This document shows, in pieces, positions 44,158 through 53,069 of a stretch of 64,000 nucleotides of DNA (position 1 is its first letter; each line of letters begins with the position of its first letter). The notes beneath the pieces are model-generated. The model searched no databases and was not told the DNA's origin. It saw nothing but the letters and a program-made list of their open reading frames with translations. Origin of the DNA: Dyella_B nitratireducens (GTDB taxonomy: Bacteria > Pseudomonadota > Gammaproteobacteria > Xanthomonadales > Rhodanobacteraceae); the NCBI RefSeq assembly GCF_049532905.1, contig NZ_CP064032.1, positions 5,022,001 through 5,086,000 on the forward strand, given 5' to 3'. Made by a program: the position numbers and the translations under genes.

Positions 44158-44898
44158 ATGGACGTCGTAAGCATCATCGGCACCATCCTCGCCTTCGTCG
44201 TGCTGATTGTCGGCGCGATCCTCAAGGGCACCGACGTCTCCGCGCTGTGGAATCCGGCGGCGTTCGTGATCGTGTTCATCGGCACCATCTCCGCCTTGCT
44301 GTTGCACACGCAGGGCAAGGTGCTCAAGCGCGCGGCGGGCATGTTGAAGATGGTGTACCAGCCGCCGGAACTGCATCCGTCCGACTTGATCAGCCGCGTG
44401 ATCGGCTGGAGTGAAATCTCGCGTCGCCAGGGCTTGCTCGGCCTGGAGCCGCATATCGATGCGGAAGATGATCCGCTGGTGAAGAAGGGTTTGCAGTTGC
44501 TGGTCGACGGCAGCGAGCCTGAAGCCATTCGCACCACGCTGGAATTGGAAGTAGCTACGCGCGAACACGCGGATCTGCAGGCCGCCAAAGTGTATGAGCA
44601 GGGCGGTGTGTATTCGCCGACCATGGGCATCATCGGCGCGGTGCTGGGGCTGATGGCGGTGATGCGCGATCTTACCGATCCGGCCAAGCTTGGCCACGGC
44701 ATCGCGGCGGCGTTCGTTGCCACCATCTATGGCATCAGCCTGGCCAACCTGCTGTTGCTGCCGATCGGCGCACGGCTGAAGGCGCTGATCAACAAGCAGA
44801 CGCAGGTGCGTGAAATCCTGATCGAAGGTTTGATCTCGATCGCGGAAGGCGACAACCCGCGGCAGATCGAAAGCAAACTGCAGGGCTATCTCGTATGA
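44158..44898 (+). CDS. motC: Flagellar stator protein MotC (MotA family)
   Basis: 246 residues with four membrane helices and the MotA signature EGGVYSPTMGIIGAVLGLMAVM (here broken: EQGGVYSPTMG, IIGAVLGL). It is the proton-channel subunit that pairs with MotD. The MotCD name follows Pseudomonas, where the pair lies downstream of cheA as here. Confidence 0.93.
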   Translation: MDVVSIIGTILAFVVLIVGAILKGTDVSALWNPAAFVIVFIGTISALLLHTQGKVLKRAAGMLKMVYQPPELHPSDLISRVIGWSEISRRQGLLGLEPHIDAEDDPLVKKGLQLLVDGSEPEAIRTTLELEVATREHADLQAAKVYEQGGVYSPTMGIIGAVLGLMAVMRDLTDPAKLGHGIAAAFVATIYGISLANLLLLPIGARLKALINKQTQVREILIEGLISIAEGDNPRQIESKLQGYLV

Positions 44899-45974
44899 GA
44901 CGCCGGCACAAGCACGAAGAGCATGCCAACCACGAAGCCTGGGTGATTCCGTACGCGGATCTGCTCACGTTGCTGCTGGCGTTGTTCGTGGTGCTGTATG
45001 CGATGTCGAGCGTCAACACCACCAAATACCGCGCACTGGCGCAGGCGATCTCGGCAGCGTTCAACGGTTCGCGCGCGGTGATCCAGCCGGTGACGCCGAA
45101 CTCGCCACAATCGAGCACGCCGGTGCCGACCAACAAACCGGCGCCGATTCCGCGCACGCCGCTCGCACAAATCCTTTTGCCGGTGCTTACGCAGCACATC
45201 GCTGCACCCAATGCATCGCCAGGCACGCCGACCGACCAGAACAAGACCAAGCTCAGCGAAGAGCAGCAGAACCTCGAGCGCATCCGCAATGAGGTGGAGC
45301 ACGCACTGCAGCCGCTGATCGACAAGAACCTGGTAGTGGTGCGGCGTACGCCTAACTGGCTGGAAATCGAGATTCGCACGGACATTCTGTTTCCCAGTGG
45401 CGTAGCAACCTTGTCGCCTTCGGCCACGCAGATCCTGACCAGCCTCGGCGACATCCTGGCGCCGTTCGGCAATCCCTTGCGCGTGGAAGGCTATACCGAC
45501 GATATGCCGATCAATACGGCCGTCTATCCTTCCAACTGGGAGCTTTCCGCAGCGCGTGCCGCGAGCGTGGCGCGTCTGTTTGCGGAGCACGGCGTCGATC
45601 CGGAGCGGCTGGGCATCGTCGGCTGGGGGCAATATCGCCCCGCGGCAGACAACACCAGCATCGATGGCCGCAACAAGAACCGCCGCGTGCTGGTGGTGGT
45701 GTTGAGCGACAAGGCGGCACCGCGCCGCTTCTATACCAATAGCGACCAGATCAATCAGACGGCCGATACGAACGGCGATGCGACGGACGATTCGAATGCA
45801 CCCGCTTCACCGGCACCGTCCGTTGCCGCGCAACCGGCCGCTCCCGTGCAGACGGCACCGCTCGTCGTTACACCGCCGGCCACGCTGCCCGCGCCGCAAG
45901 TCATCACTCCCATTGCGTCGCTGATCACCACGCCCGAGGCGCCGCATGCAATCACGCCCGACAACAAGGGATAA
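44895..45974 (+). CDS. motD: Flagellar stator protein MotD (MotB family)
   Basis: 359 residues. A single N-terminal membrane helix with the proton-binding Asp (WVIPYADLLTLLLALFVVLY), a Pro/Thr linker, the OmpA-like peptidoglycan-binding domain (VEGYTDDMPINTAVYPSNWELSAARAASVARLF, read in parts) and a long Ala/Pro/Thr-rich tail of about 90 residues after it. The start overlaps motC by 4 bases. Confidence 0.93.
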   Translation: MRRRHKHEEHANHEAWVIPYADLLTLLLALFVVLYAMSSVNTTKYRALAQAISAAFNGSRAVIQPVTPNSPQSSTPVPTNKPAPIPRTPLAQILLPVLTQHIAAPNASPGTPTDQNKTKLSEEQQNLERIRNEVEHALQPLIDKNLVVVRRTPNWLEIEIRTDILFPSGVATLSPSATQILTSLGDILAPFGNPLRVEGYTDDMPINTAVYPSNWELSAARAASVARLFAEHGVDPERLGIVGWGQYRPAADNTSIDGRNKNRRVLVVVLSDKAAPRRFYTNSDQINQTADTNGDATDDSNAPASPAPSVAAQPAAPVQTAPLVVTPPATLPAPQVITPIASLITTPEAPHAITPDNKG

Positions 45975-45977
45975 CGC

Positions 45978-46454
45978 ATGAGCCTCGTTCCCAACCCCGA
46001 AGCCATCGCCCGCGAACCGTGGCTGACCTTCCAATTGGACGGCCAGCATTACGCGGTACTGCTGAGCCGCGTAAGCGAGGTGATCCGCGACAGCGCCCCC
46101 ACGCCGGTACCCGGTGCAGCCAGCGATCTGCTCGGCATCTGCCATCTGCGCGGCAACATCGTGCCGGTGATGGATGGGCGCCGCCGGCTGGGTTTGAACA
46201 CGACGACGGCGGTGGATTCGGCTTCCAGCCGAATCGTGGTCTGCACGCATGAAACGCATCGCGTCGGCGTGCGTGTGGATGCCGTAGGCGAGTTGCTGCA
46301 ACCCAAACCCGAGGCGATCGAACTCCCACCGATGCGTTCCGGCCGCGTGGATGATCCGGTGCAGGCGGTGATGGGCTGGCAGGGCGGATTCGTGGCGTTG
46401 CTGGATGTGGCGAAGCTTTGCCGGCTGGAACGCGGCACCAAGGAAGCCGCTTAA
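45978..46454 (+). CDS. cheW: CheW-like coupling protein (first copy)
   Basis: 158 residues with a CheW fold (WLTFQLDGQHYAVLLSRVSEV; LLGICHLRGNIVPVMDGRRRLGL). It starts 3 bp after motD and bridges the first CheA to receptors. Its receptor-binding core is slightly divergent from the second CheW at 53070. Confidence 0.9.
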   Translation: MSLVPNPEAIAREPWLTFQLDGQHYAVLLSRVSEVIRDSAPTPVPGAASDLLGICHLRGNIVPVMDGRRRLGLNTTTAVDSASSRIVVCTHETHRVGVRVDAVGELLQPKPEAIELPPMRSGRVDDPVQAVMGWQGGFVALLDVAKLCRLERGTKEAA

Positions 46455-46499
46455 CCGCAACGGAATTCCAGTCTTCGCCGGCATGATGCCAAGGCAGAC

Positions 46500-46772
46500 T
46501 CAGGGTTTGCGCGAAATCTCATAGATACTCGCCAACACCGCCGCCGCCGCCGCGTACAACAACGGCGGTACATCCGCGCTCATGCGCAGTGACACCAATA
46601 GCGCAGCGATCTGCGGATCGTGATGCACGGGCAAGCCAAGCGCATTCGCATGCTTGAGCAGGTTCTCCACGTCATGCGTCGTAACGCCGGACGACGCCTG
46701 GTTGCCTTCGGCCGCACCCGGAAGGCGTAGCACTACTTTGCGTTGCGGCGCGGGCAGTGCAGGCGTGCTCAT
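46500..46772 (-). CDS. FlhB C-terminal-domain homologue (FhlB/FlhX type)
   Basis: 90 residues resembling only the cytoplasmic part of FlhB (THDVENLLKHANALGLPVHHDPQIAALLVSLRMSADVPP, read in parts; then LLYAAAAAVLASIYEI). It lacks the membrane domain and the N-P-T-H cleavage site. Such small proteins may substitute for the cleaved FlhB tail in export switching (family knowledge). The ATG overlaps the stop of the upstream fliK-like gene by 4 bases, so the two form an operon. Confidence 0.85.
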   Translation of the reverse strand: MSTPALPAPQRKVVLRLPGAAEGNQASSGVTTHDVENLLKHANALGLPVHHDPQIAALLVSLRMSADVPPLLYAAAAAVLASIYEISRKP

Positions 46773-47899
46773 ACCGTTGCCTTCAGGAACACCGCGCTCA
46801 TGCTGCTGCCGGCTTGCGGCAGGCCGAACTGGCAGCTCAATTGGTCCAGGAACAACCCAGTGGCGCCGAGACGCTGGCGCAAGTCTTCGAACTGGTTTTC
46901 CAGCAGATCCACCGTATCGCGATGTTGCGCCCACAGCCGCACCGACAAGCGCAGGCCGCGCAAATGCAGTTCGCCGACGATGGGACCGAGCGACGGAAGG
47001 TCCAGCGAAAAGCCCATGGTCCAGTCTTGTTCGGCTTCCGGCTCGTGCTTGAGCGAGAGCTGCAGCACGTCGGCGCCGTCCTCATCCTGCACTGGAATCT
47101 CGACGATCCAATGATTGGGATTGGCTTGCAACTGCGCCACTTCCAGACGTGCCAGGGCTGCTTGCACGTCGGTGTAAAGGCGTGGCAACAGTTCGGTGGC
47201 ATCCGTGGTATTGGCCAATTCCAGTGGCAGCGGTATACGCCCTTGCGGTACCACGCCGCGATACAGCAACGGCGGGTCGACTTCGCTGTCGCTGCTTTCC
47301 CCGAGCATGGCCTGGCCTTTCAGGATGGCGACCAGGCGCAGCAGCGAGCCTTTCATGTCGTCGTGCGCGGTGGTGGCATCGCTGGCTGGCGCTTGCGCGA
47401 GCTGCGCTTCGAGAAACAATCCACTGCGATTCACCGCCTGGCGCAAGCCATCGGCGGTGGCCAGTTCGCGTGGCGTGCTCATGCTGTGTTCGAGCAATGC
47501 GAGGGCCGAACGCACGTAAGGCGGCAGTTGCTTGGCGATGGACCACTGCGACAGTGCACCCACCGTGGCAAGCAGCGGCGCATAACCGTTCTGTTGCGGC
47601 AGACGCTCGCGCAGCGCCTGGTGGACGGTGCTGTCGGGATGGGTATCGACCCCAAGAATTTCCAACTGCGGTTGCGCACCCACACTGAGCACACGGACCT
47701 GGAATTGCGGTGGCAGCTTGGTGCCCGGCGCTTCGGCCTCGACCGTAAGCGCGCCGATCTGCAGCACCAGCAGCCCCTGTTCGTTGACGCCGAGGGGACG
47801 CGCGGACAACACGTTGCCAATGCGCCAGCCTTCAGAGCTGGCGCCTGCGGCGGCACCGAGCCAGGTCAGTGCGGCAACGCTGGTTGGCTGGATGATCAC
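46769..47899 (-). CDS. FliK-like second hook-length control protein
   Basis: 376 residues. The N-terminal half is unlike FliK1; the C-terminal half has a Flg_hook-like core (NHWIVEIPVQDEDGADVLQLSLKHE, read in parts; then LRLSVRLWAQHRDTVDLLENQF). The start is the GTG at 47899 with an AAGGAG ribosome site six bases before; an upstream GTG at 47935 lacks one. A sigma28 promoter lies at 47960..47986. Pairing with the FlhB-tail homologue suggests a second, late export-control module. Confidence 0.82.
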   Translation of the reverse strand: MIIQPTSVAALTWLGAAAGASSEGWRIGNVLSARPLGVNEQGLLVLQIGALTVEAEAPGTKLPPQFQVRVLSVGAQPQLEILGVDTHPDSTVHQALRERLPQQNGYAPLLATVGALSQWSIAKQLPPYVRSALALLEHSMSTPRELATADGLRQAVNRSGLFLEAQLAQAPASDATTAHDDMKGSLLRLVAILKGQAMLGESSDSEVDPPLLYRGVVPQGRIPLPLELANTTDATELLPRLYTDVQAALARLEVAQLQANPNHWIVEIPVQDEDGADVLQLSLKHEPEAEQDWTMGFSLDLPSLGPIVGELHLRGLRLSVRLWAQHRDTVDLLENQFEDLRQRLGATGLFLDQLSCQFGLPQAGSSMSAVFLKATV

Positions 47900-47959
47900 G
47901 CTTGGCTCCTTGGCCAGCGACGCGCTGGTGGGCACGTTGTTCGCGAACCTTCGAGGTAG

Positions 47960-47986
47960 GTATCGGCCCCTCGTGGCGAAACTTTA
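47960..47986 (-). promoter_or_regulatory. Sigma28 promoter of the fliK-like operon
   Basis: On the minus strand TAAAGTTT-N11-GCCGATAC, one base from consensus, 61 bp before the GTG start. Confidence 0.85.
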
Positions 47987-48030
47987 GGGAGAGTTTAGAG
48001 AGAGCCGTCCCGGCGCCGGGACTTGGCTTC

Positions 48031-48104
48031 GTAGGTTGGGGTGCAAACCCCAACACTGCCGTGCGTGCATACATCGCAATGTTGGGGTTTGCACCCCAAC
48101 CTAC
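48031..48104. repeat. GTAGGTTGGGG palindromic repeat, copy 5
   Basis: A 74 bp intact copy lying exactly between two divergent sigma28 promoters (47960..47986 minus and 48113..48139 plus). Confidence 0.9.
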
Positions 48105-48112
48105 GAACTACC

Positions 48113-48139
48113 TAAAGCCGTTCCACTTCCCGCCGATAA
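48113..48139 (+). promoter_or_regulatory. Sigma28 promoter of the STAS-cheY-cheA set
   Basis: TAAAGCCG-N11-GCCGATAA: perfect -10 and good -35, 36 bp before the STAS gene ATG. Confidence 0.88.
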
Positions 48140-48174
48140 ATCTCGCAACAGACCAACCCAGCGAGGTGACCACC

Positions 48175-48477
48175 ATGGGCGGCAAAAGCAAAAGCGAAGC
48201 GCGGGTCAGCATGCCTGCGGACTGCCGTATCGCCGAGGTCGGCGTGCTGTACACGCAGCTGCGTGGCGCCCTGGAATCCTCGCAGATCGTCCTGGACGGC
48301 ACCACGGTGGACCGCGTCGATACGGCCGCGCTGCAGTTGCTGGTGGTGTTCCAGCGCGAAGCAAAGCAGCGCGAGCGCCAGCTGCAGTGGGCGGGCGTGA
48401 GCGCGCCGCTGTATGACGCGGCGAGCCAGTTGGGTTTGACGGAAGCATTGGCATTGCCGGCGAAGAAGCCGGCCTGA
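48175..48477 (+). CDS. STAS-domain protein
   Basis: 100 residues with the anti-sigma-antagonist fold (LRGALESSQIVLDGTTVDRVDTAALQLLVVFQREA, read in parts). Thr replaces the usual Ser at the phosphorylation site (VDTAAL). It is first in the second chemosensory operon, 15 bp before a response regulator. ATG 48175 follows GAGGTG. Confidence 0.9.
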   Translation: MGGKSKSEARVSMPADCRIAEVGVLYTQLRGALESSQIVLDGTTVDRVDTAALQLLVVFQREAKQRERQLQWAGVSAPLYDAASQLGLTEALALPAKKPA

Positions 48478-48491
48478 ACTCGAGGTGGAAG

Positions 48492-48854
48492 ATGGCGAAG
48501 ATTCTTGCGGTGGACGATTCGGCGTCGATGCGCGGCATGGTGGCATTTACGCTGCGCAGCGCCGGCTATGACGTGAGCGAGGCGGAGAACGGACAGATGG
48601 CGCTGGATACGGCGGCATCCTCGAAGTTCGATCTGGTACTCGCCGACGTGAACATGCCGGTGATGGATGGCATCAGCATGGTGCGCGAGCTGCGTACGCG
48701 TGCCGAATACAAGGGCGTGCCGATCCTGATGCTGACCACCGAGTCCAATACGGACAAGAAGATGGAAGGCAAGGCGGCGGGCGCGACGGGTTGGCTGGTG
48801 AAGCCGTTCGATCCGGAGCAGTTGCTGGCGACCGTGAAGCGTGTGCTTGGCTGA
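48492..48854 (+). CDS. CheY-like response regulator (second system)
   Basis: 120 residues, single receiver domain with Asp52 (LADVNMPVMDG), acidic DD at 8-9, Thr (LTTES) and Lys (LVKPFD). It precedes the second cheA and is probably phosphorylated by it. Confidence 0.93.
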   Translation: MAKILAVDDSASMRGMVAFTLRSAGYDVSEAENGQMALDTAASSKFDLVLADVNMPVMDGISMVRELRTRAEYKGVPILMLTTESNTDKKMEGKAAGATGWLVKPFDPEQLLATVKRVLG

Positions 48855-48866
48855 ACTTACCCAGCC

Positions 48867-48982
48867 GTCATTCCGGCGAACGCCGGAATCCAGTTCAAAC
48901 ACGTTGTGCGAAGCACTCAGCACTAGTTTTTGTGTCCTTCGGACGCGTATTTAGACTGGATTCCGGCGTTCGCCGGAATGAC
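48867..48982. repeat. ATTCCGGCGAA paired repeat, copy 4
   Basis: A 116 bp element between the response regulator and the second cheA, with perfect 25 bp outer arms. Confidence 0.9.
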
Positions 48983-49029
48983 GGTGAGGCATCGACTGGT
49001 AGCAGGGTTAATCCAGGATTCTCTTTCTT

Positions 49030-51012
49030 ATGAGCAACATCAGCATCGCGCAATTCCACAAAGTCTTCTTCGAGGAAAGCCTGGAAGGCCTCGATGCCAT
49101 GGAAGCGGCGCTGCTGGCGCTCGACGAAGGCGGCGATGCGGAGCTGGTGCACAGCATTTTCCGCGCGGCGCACTCGATCAAAGGCGGCTCGGCCACGTTC
49201 GGTTTTCCGGACATGGCGGCGCTGACGCATGAAGCCGAATCGCTGCTCGACCAGGTACGCGATGGTCGCCGTGCGATCGACAAGTCCATCATCGAACTGA
49301 TGCTGCGCACGGTGGACTGCCTGCGCGGCATGTTCGATCGCGCGCAGAACGGCCAGCCGCTGGCCGATGCGGACAGTGAAAACCTCAAGCAGCAGCTTGC
49401 TGTGGCAGCCGGTAACAACGTGCCTGCCGCCGCGAACAAGGCTGCTGCAAAACCGGCCGCATCCAGCGGCTGGATCATTCAGTTCCGTCCCCACGCTGGC
49501 ATGTTGGCCGGCGGCAACGACCCGTTGCGTCTATTGCGTGAACTGGCTGCGCTCGGTCAGCTGGTCGTCGAGGCACAGTTGGATCGTGTGCCCACGCTGG
49601 ACGCGCTCGACCCTTCCGAATGCCATCTTGGTTGGCGCATCGAATTGACTGGCGCGGTCAGCCAGGACGCGATCAAGACGGTGTTCGAGTGGGTCGAAGA
49701 CGAATGCGATCTGACCATCGAGCCGCTCGTTGCCGTCGCGCCACCGCCCGCGCCAGCCGTCGAAGCCGTAGCAACACCGGCAGCTGGTGCGGGCGCCGCG
49801 GCAGGAACGACGCGCGCGGCGGCGAGCAGCAACGACGCCGGCTCCGTGCGCGTGGCGATCGACAAGATCGACGGCCTGATCGACCTGGTTGGCGAACTGG
49901 TCATCACCCAGGCGATGCTCGATCAGTTCCGTGAGGAATTCGATCCTTCGCGTCTGGCGATGCTGCAGCACGGCCTGGCGCAACTGGCCCGCCACACGCG
50001 TTCGCTGCAGGAAAGCGTGATGGGCATCCGCATGCTGCCGATCGGCTCGGTGTTCAACCGCTTCCCGCGCCTGGTGCGCGACCTCAGCCAGAAGCTGGGC
50101 AAGCAGGTGAAGCTGGATCTGGTCGGCGAACACACCGAGCTCGACAAGACCGTGCTGGAAAAAATCGGCGATCCGCTCGTGCACCTGGTGCGCAATGCGA
50201 TCGACCATGGCCTGGAAATGCCGGAAAAGCGTCGTGCTGCCGGCAAGAACGAAGTAGGCACGCTGCGCCTGGAAGCGTTCCATCGTGGCGGCTCGATCGT
50301 GGTGGAAATTTCCGATGACGGTGCCGGCCTCAATCGCGATGCGATCATCGCCAAGGCGTTGCAGAAGGGCTTGATCAAGAGCGGCGACGACCTGAGTGAT
50401 GAAGCGGTCGGCGAACTGATTTTCCAGCCGGGTTTCTCTACCGCTGCCGTTACCACGGATCTTTCCGGCCGTGGCGTGGGCATGGACGTGGTTCGCCGCA
50501 ACGTGGTGGATCTGGGCGGCAACGTCGCCATCAAGAGCCGCGCGGGGCAGGGCACCACGTTCACCATCACCTTGCCGTTGACGCTGGCGATCATCGACGG
50601 CCTGCGCGCGGCCGTGGGTGGCGAGTGCTACATCGTGCCGCTGGTGTCGATCGTGGAATCGGTGCAATTGCGTGCCGATGCCGTGCGCAGCGTGACCGGT
50701 GGCGGCGAGCTGTTCCGCTTCCGCGGCGAATACCGGCCGATCGTGCGCCTGCATCAGCAGTTCGGTTGCGCCAACGCACGACAAAACATCGAAGACGGCC
50801 TGGTCATCGTGGTCGAAGCGGATGGCACGCAAATTGGCCTGTTCGTCGATGAACTGGTCGGTCAACAACAAGCGGTCGTCAAATCGCTGGAAGCCAATTA
50901 TCGCCGCGTGGATGGTATTTCCGGCGCGACCATTCTGGCCGACGGTTCAGTGGCCTTGATCGTCGACGTGGCCGGTTTGATTCGCCTGCAATCGCGCCGC
51001 AAGGCGGCGTAA
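49030..51012 (+). CDS. cheA: Chemotaxis histidine kinase CheA (second copy)
   Basis: 660 residues. P1 with His48 (FRAAHSIKGGSATF), a P2-like segment (150-230), dimerisation helices, kinase core (LVHLVRNAIDHGLE; DDGAGLNRD; RGVGMDVVRR) and CheW-like P5 (REYRPIVRLHQ-type RGEYRPIVRLHQQF). It is more like the classical CheA of E. coli than the first copy. It ends before an intrinsic terminator. Confidence 0.96.
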   Translation: MSNISIAQFHKVFFEESLEGLDAMEAALLALDEGGDAELVHSIFRAAHSIKGGSATFGFPDMAALTHEAESLLDQVRDGRRAIDKSIIELMLRTVDCLRGMFDRAQNGQPLADADSENLKQQLAVAAGNNVPAAANKAAAKPAASSGWIIQFRPHAGMLAGGNDPLRLLRELAALGQLVVEAQLDRVPTLDALDPSECHLGWRIELTGAVSQDAIKTVFEWVEDECDLTIEPLVAVAPPPAPAVEAVATPAAGAGAAAGTTRAAASSNDAGSVRVAIDKIDGLIDLVGELVITQAMLDQFREEFDPSRLAMLQHGLAQLARHTRSLQESVMGIRMLPIGSVFNRFPRLVRDLSQKLGKQVKLDLVGEHTELDKTVLEKIGDPLVHLVRNAIDHGLEMPEKRRAAGKNEVGTLRLEAFHRGGSIVVEISDDGAGLNRDAIIAKALQKGLIKSGDDLSDEAVGELIFQPGFSTAAVTTDLSGRGVGMDVVRRNVVDLGGNVAIKSRAGQGTTFTITLPLTLAIIDGLRAAVGGECYIVPLVSIVESVQLRADAVRSVTGGGELFRFRGEYRPIVRLHQQFGCANARQNIEDGLVIVVEADGTQIGLFVDELVGQQQAVVKSLEANYRRVDGISGATILADGSVALIVDVAGLIRLQSRRKAA

Positions 51013-51018
51013 TAACGG

Positions 51019-51044
51019 CGGAGCCGGGGGAAGGGCTCCGTTTT
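51019..51044 (+). terminator. Intrinsic terminator after the second cheA
   Basis: Stem CGGAGCC/GGCTCCG followed by TTTT, 7 bp after the cheA stop. Confidence 0.75.
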
Positions 51045-51134
51045 CCGAATGACTCGCGCGAACAGCGCGCGGCCGTGCATGGACGCGGTGGGGCCATGCG
51101 CCCCGTGTTTCCATGCTACTGAAGGTTTGCCGTC

Positions 51135-52775
51135 ATGATGTCCCCACTCAAAATGCTCGAACACCTCAGCCTCTCGGCGCGGGTGTGGCTGGTCATCGCC
51201 ATCGTCGTCGTGGGGTTGCTGGCGTTGACCGTGATGTCGGCCGTCGACAGCCGCAGCTTGCAGATGCAGGCGCGTGAGCGTGCACTGGGCGATGAAGTCG
51301 CCACGGCAACGTCGCTGATGCAGAGCTACCATGACCGCGCTGCGAAAGGCGAATTCAGCGAGCCGGAAGCACAACGCCGCGCGTTGAATGCGCTGTCCGC
51401 ACTGCGTTGGAACGACGGCACCGGCTACGTCTACGTGTTCGATTCGAACCTGACCATGCGCATGCATCCGGTCATGCCCAAACGTGTAGGCAAAAGCATC
51501 CGCGACGACAGCGATGCCACCGGCAAGTACATGTATCGCGAGATGCTCGCGGCTGATCAGCGTGATGGTCACGGCTTGACCGAATACATGTGGCCGATGC
51601 CGGGCAGCAAGGGTAACAAGCTGAAAATGACCTACACGGCCTACTACAAGCCGTGGGACCTGCATGTAGCCGCGGGCGCGTATTTCGTCGACATCGACGC
51701 GCAGTTTCGCCAAATGCTGGTAGGCAGCCTGCTGCGCGCGGGACTGGCCGGGTTGCTGGTGATCCTGGTGGTGTGGGAATCGATGCGCAGCATCCGGCAA
51801 AGCATCGGCGGCGAACCGAGGACTGCGTTGGCCCTGGCGGCGCGCATTGCCGATGGCGATTTGCGCGATGAGGATGTATCCGCCGCGGCATCAGGCAGTT
51901 TGCTGGATGCCCTGGGTCGCATGCGCGGCAAACTGACCGACGTGGTGGGTGAAGTGCAGCAGGGCGCACACACGGTCACCGCGGCCGCGCAACAGATCGC
52001 GCATGGCAATGACGACCTGAGCTATCGCACGCAGGAACAGGCTTCCAGCTTGGAGGAAACCGCCGCGTCGATGGAGGAAATGACCGCCACGGTAAAGCAG
52101 AGCGCGGACAACGCCCAGCACGCCAGCCAGCTTGCCGTCGCCATGCGCACGCAGGCAGAGCGCGGCGGCGATGTCGCCGCACGCGCCAGCGCGGCGATGC
52201 AGGACATCCAGCAGGCCAGCGGGCAGATCGCCGAGATCGTCGGCCTGATCGATGAAATTGCCTTCCAGACCAACTTGCTGGCGCTGAACGCAGCGGTGGA
52301 AGCCGCGCATGCCGGTGAGCAGGGCCGCGGCTTTGCGGTCGTCGCCGACGAGGTACGCAACCTGGCCCAGCGCAGTGCCCGCGCCGCCAGGGAAATCAAG
52401 ACGCTGATCGGCGACAGCACCGAGAAGGTGCAGGCTGGCGCGCAACTGGTGGATGAATCCGGCCTGGCCTTGGCCGGGATCATCACCAGCGTGAAGAAGG
52501 TGGTCGACATCGTGGACGAGATCGCCGCGGCCAGCCAGGAGCAATCCGGCGGCATCGAGCAGGTGAACCGGGCCATGATGCAGATGGACCAGGCCACCCA
52601 GCAGAACGCCGCACTCGTTGAAGAGGCGGCGGCCGCGGCGCGCGCCATGCAGGAACAGGCGGACCGGCTGAATGCGCAGATGGGGTATTTCCGGGTGCAT
52701 GGGGTGGTGCATGCCGGAGTGAAGAACCCTGCGCGCAAGCCGGCGGTGGGTGCCCTGGCTGCGGCGACACATTGA
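51135..52775 (+). CDS. Methyl-accepting chemotaxis protein with Cache-type sensor
   Basis: 546 residues. Membrane helix near 15-35, periplasmic single Cache domain (LRWNDGTGYVYVFDSNLTMRMHP; YYKPWDLHVAAGAYF), second helix near 195-215, then a signalling domain with the hairpin tip EIAFQTNLLALNAAVEAAHAG. No C-terminal CheR-tether pentapeptide is present. Cache domains of this type often sense small carboxylates; the ligand is unknown. Confidence 0.94.
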   Translation: MMSPLKMLEHLSLSARVWLVIAIVVVGLLALTVMSAVDSRSLQMQARERALGDEVATATSLMQSYHDRAAKGEFSEPEAQRRALNALSALRWNDGTGYVYVFDSNLTMRMHPVMPKRVGKSIRDDSDATGKYMYREMLAADQRDGHGLTEYMWPMPGSKGNKLKMTYTAYYKPWDLHVAAGAYFVDIDAQFRQMLVGSLLRAGLAGLLVILVVWESMRSIRQSIGGEPRTALALAARIADGDLRDEDVSAAASGSLLDALGRMRGKLTDVVGEVQQGAHTVTAAAQQIAHGNDDLSYRTQEQASSLEETAASMEEMTATVKQSADNAQHASQLAVAMRTQAERGGDVAARASAAMQDIQQASGQIAEIVGLIDEIAFQTNLLALNAAVEAAHAGEQGRGFAVVADEVRNLAQRSARAAREIKTLIGDSTEKVQAGAQLVDESGLALAGIITSVKKVVDIVDEIAAASQEQSGGIEQVNRAMMQMDQATQQNAALVEEAAAAARAMQEQADRLNAQMGYFRVHGVVHAGVKNPARKPAVGALAAATH

Positions 52776-52803
52776 TCCGATTTTATTCGGTCTCGCCGAC
52801 ACG

Positions 52804-52929
52804 CTCCCTCCCCTGCATCGGCAGGGGAGGGCCGGGGTGGGGTTGCGTGGGCTTGCCGCACACCGGGAATTCAGCGCGAGGTTGCTTCACCCCACCCCAG
52901 CCCTCCCCTACTACACGTAGGGGAGGGAG
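52804..52929. repeat. CTCCCTCCCC paired inverted repeat, copy 3
   Basis: A 126 bp element after the receptor gene. The left hairpin loop differs (GCATCGGCAG instead of TACGTGCAGT). Confidence 0.85.
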
Positions 52930-52990
52930 CAGGTAGCGCGGAACTGGGTTTTTCAGCACGCCGATGCCTCATTAGGCGCCGGTTCCCACC

Positions 52991-53017
52991 TCAAGTTTTC
53001 CCCCCAACCGCCGATTC
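52991..53017 (+). promoter_or_regulatory. Sigma28 promoter of cheW-mcp
   Basis: TCAAGTTT-N11-GCCGATTC, 53 bp before the cheW ATG. Confidence 0.8.
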
Positions 53018-53069
53018 CTCTTACGAACGGGAGCGCCGCCTGGACACGCTCCTACCCACGAGGCGAAAC

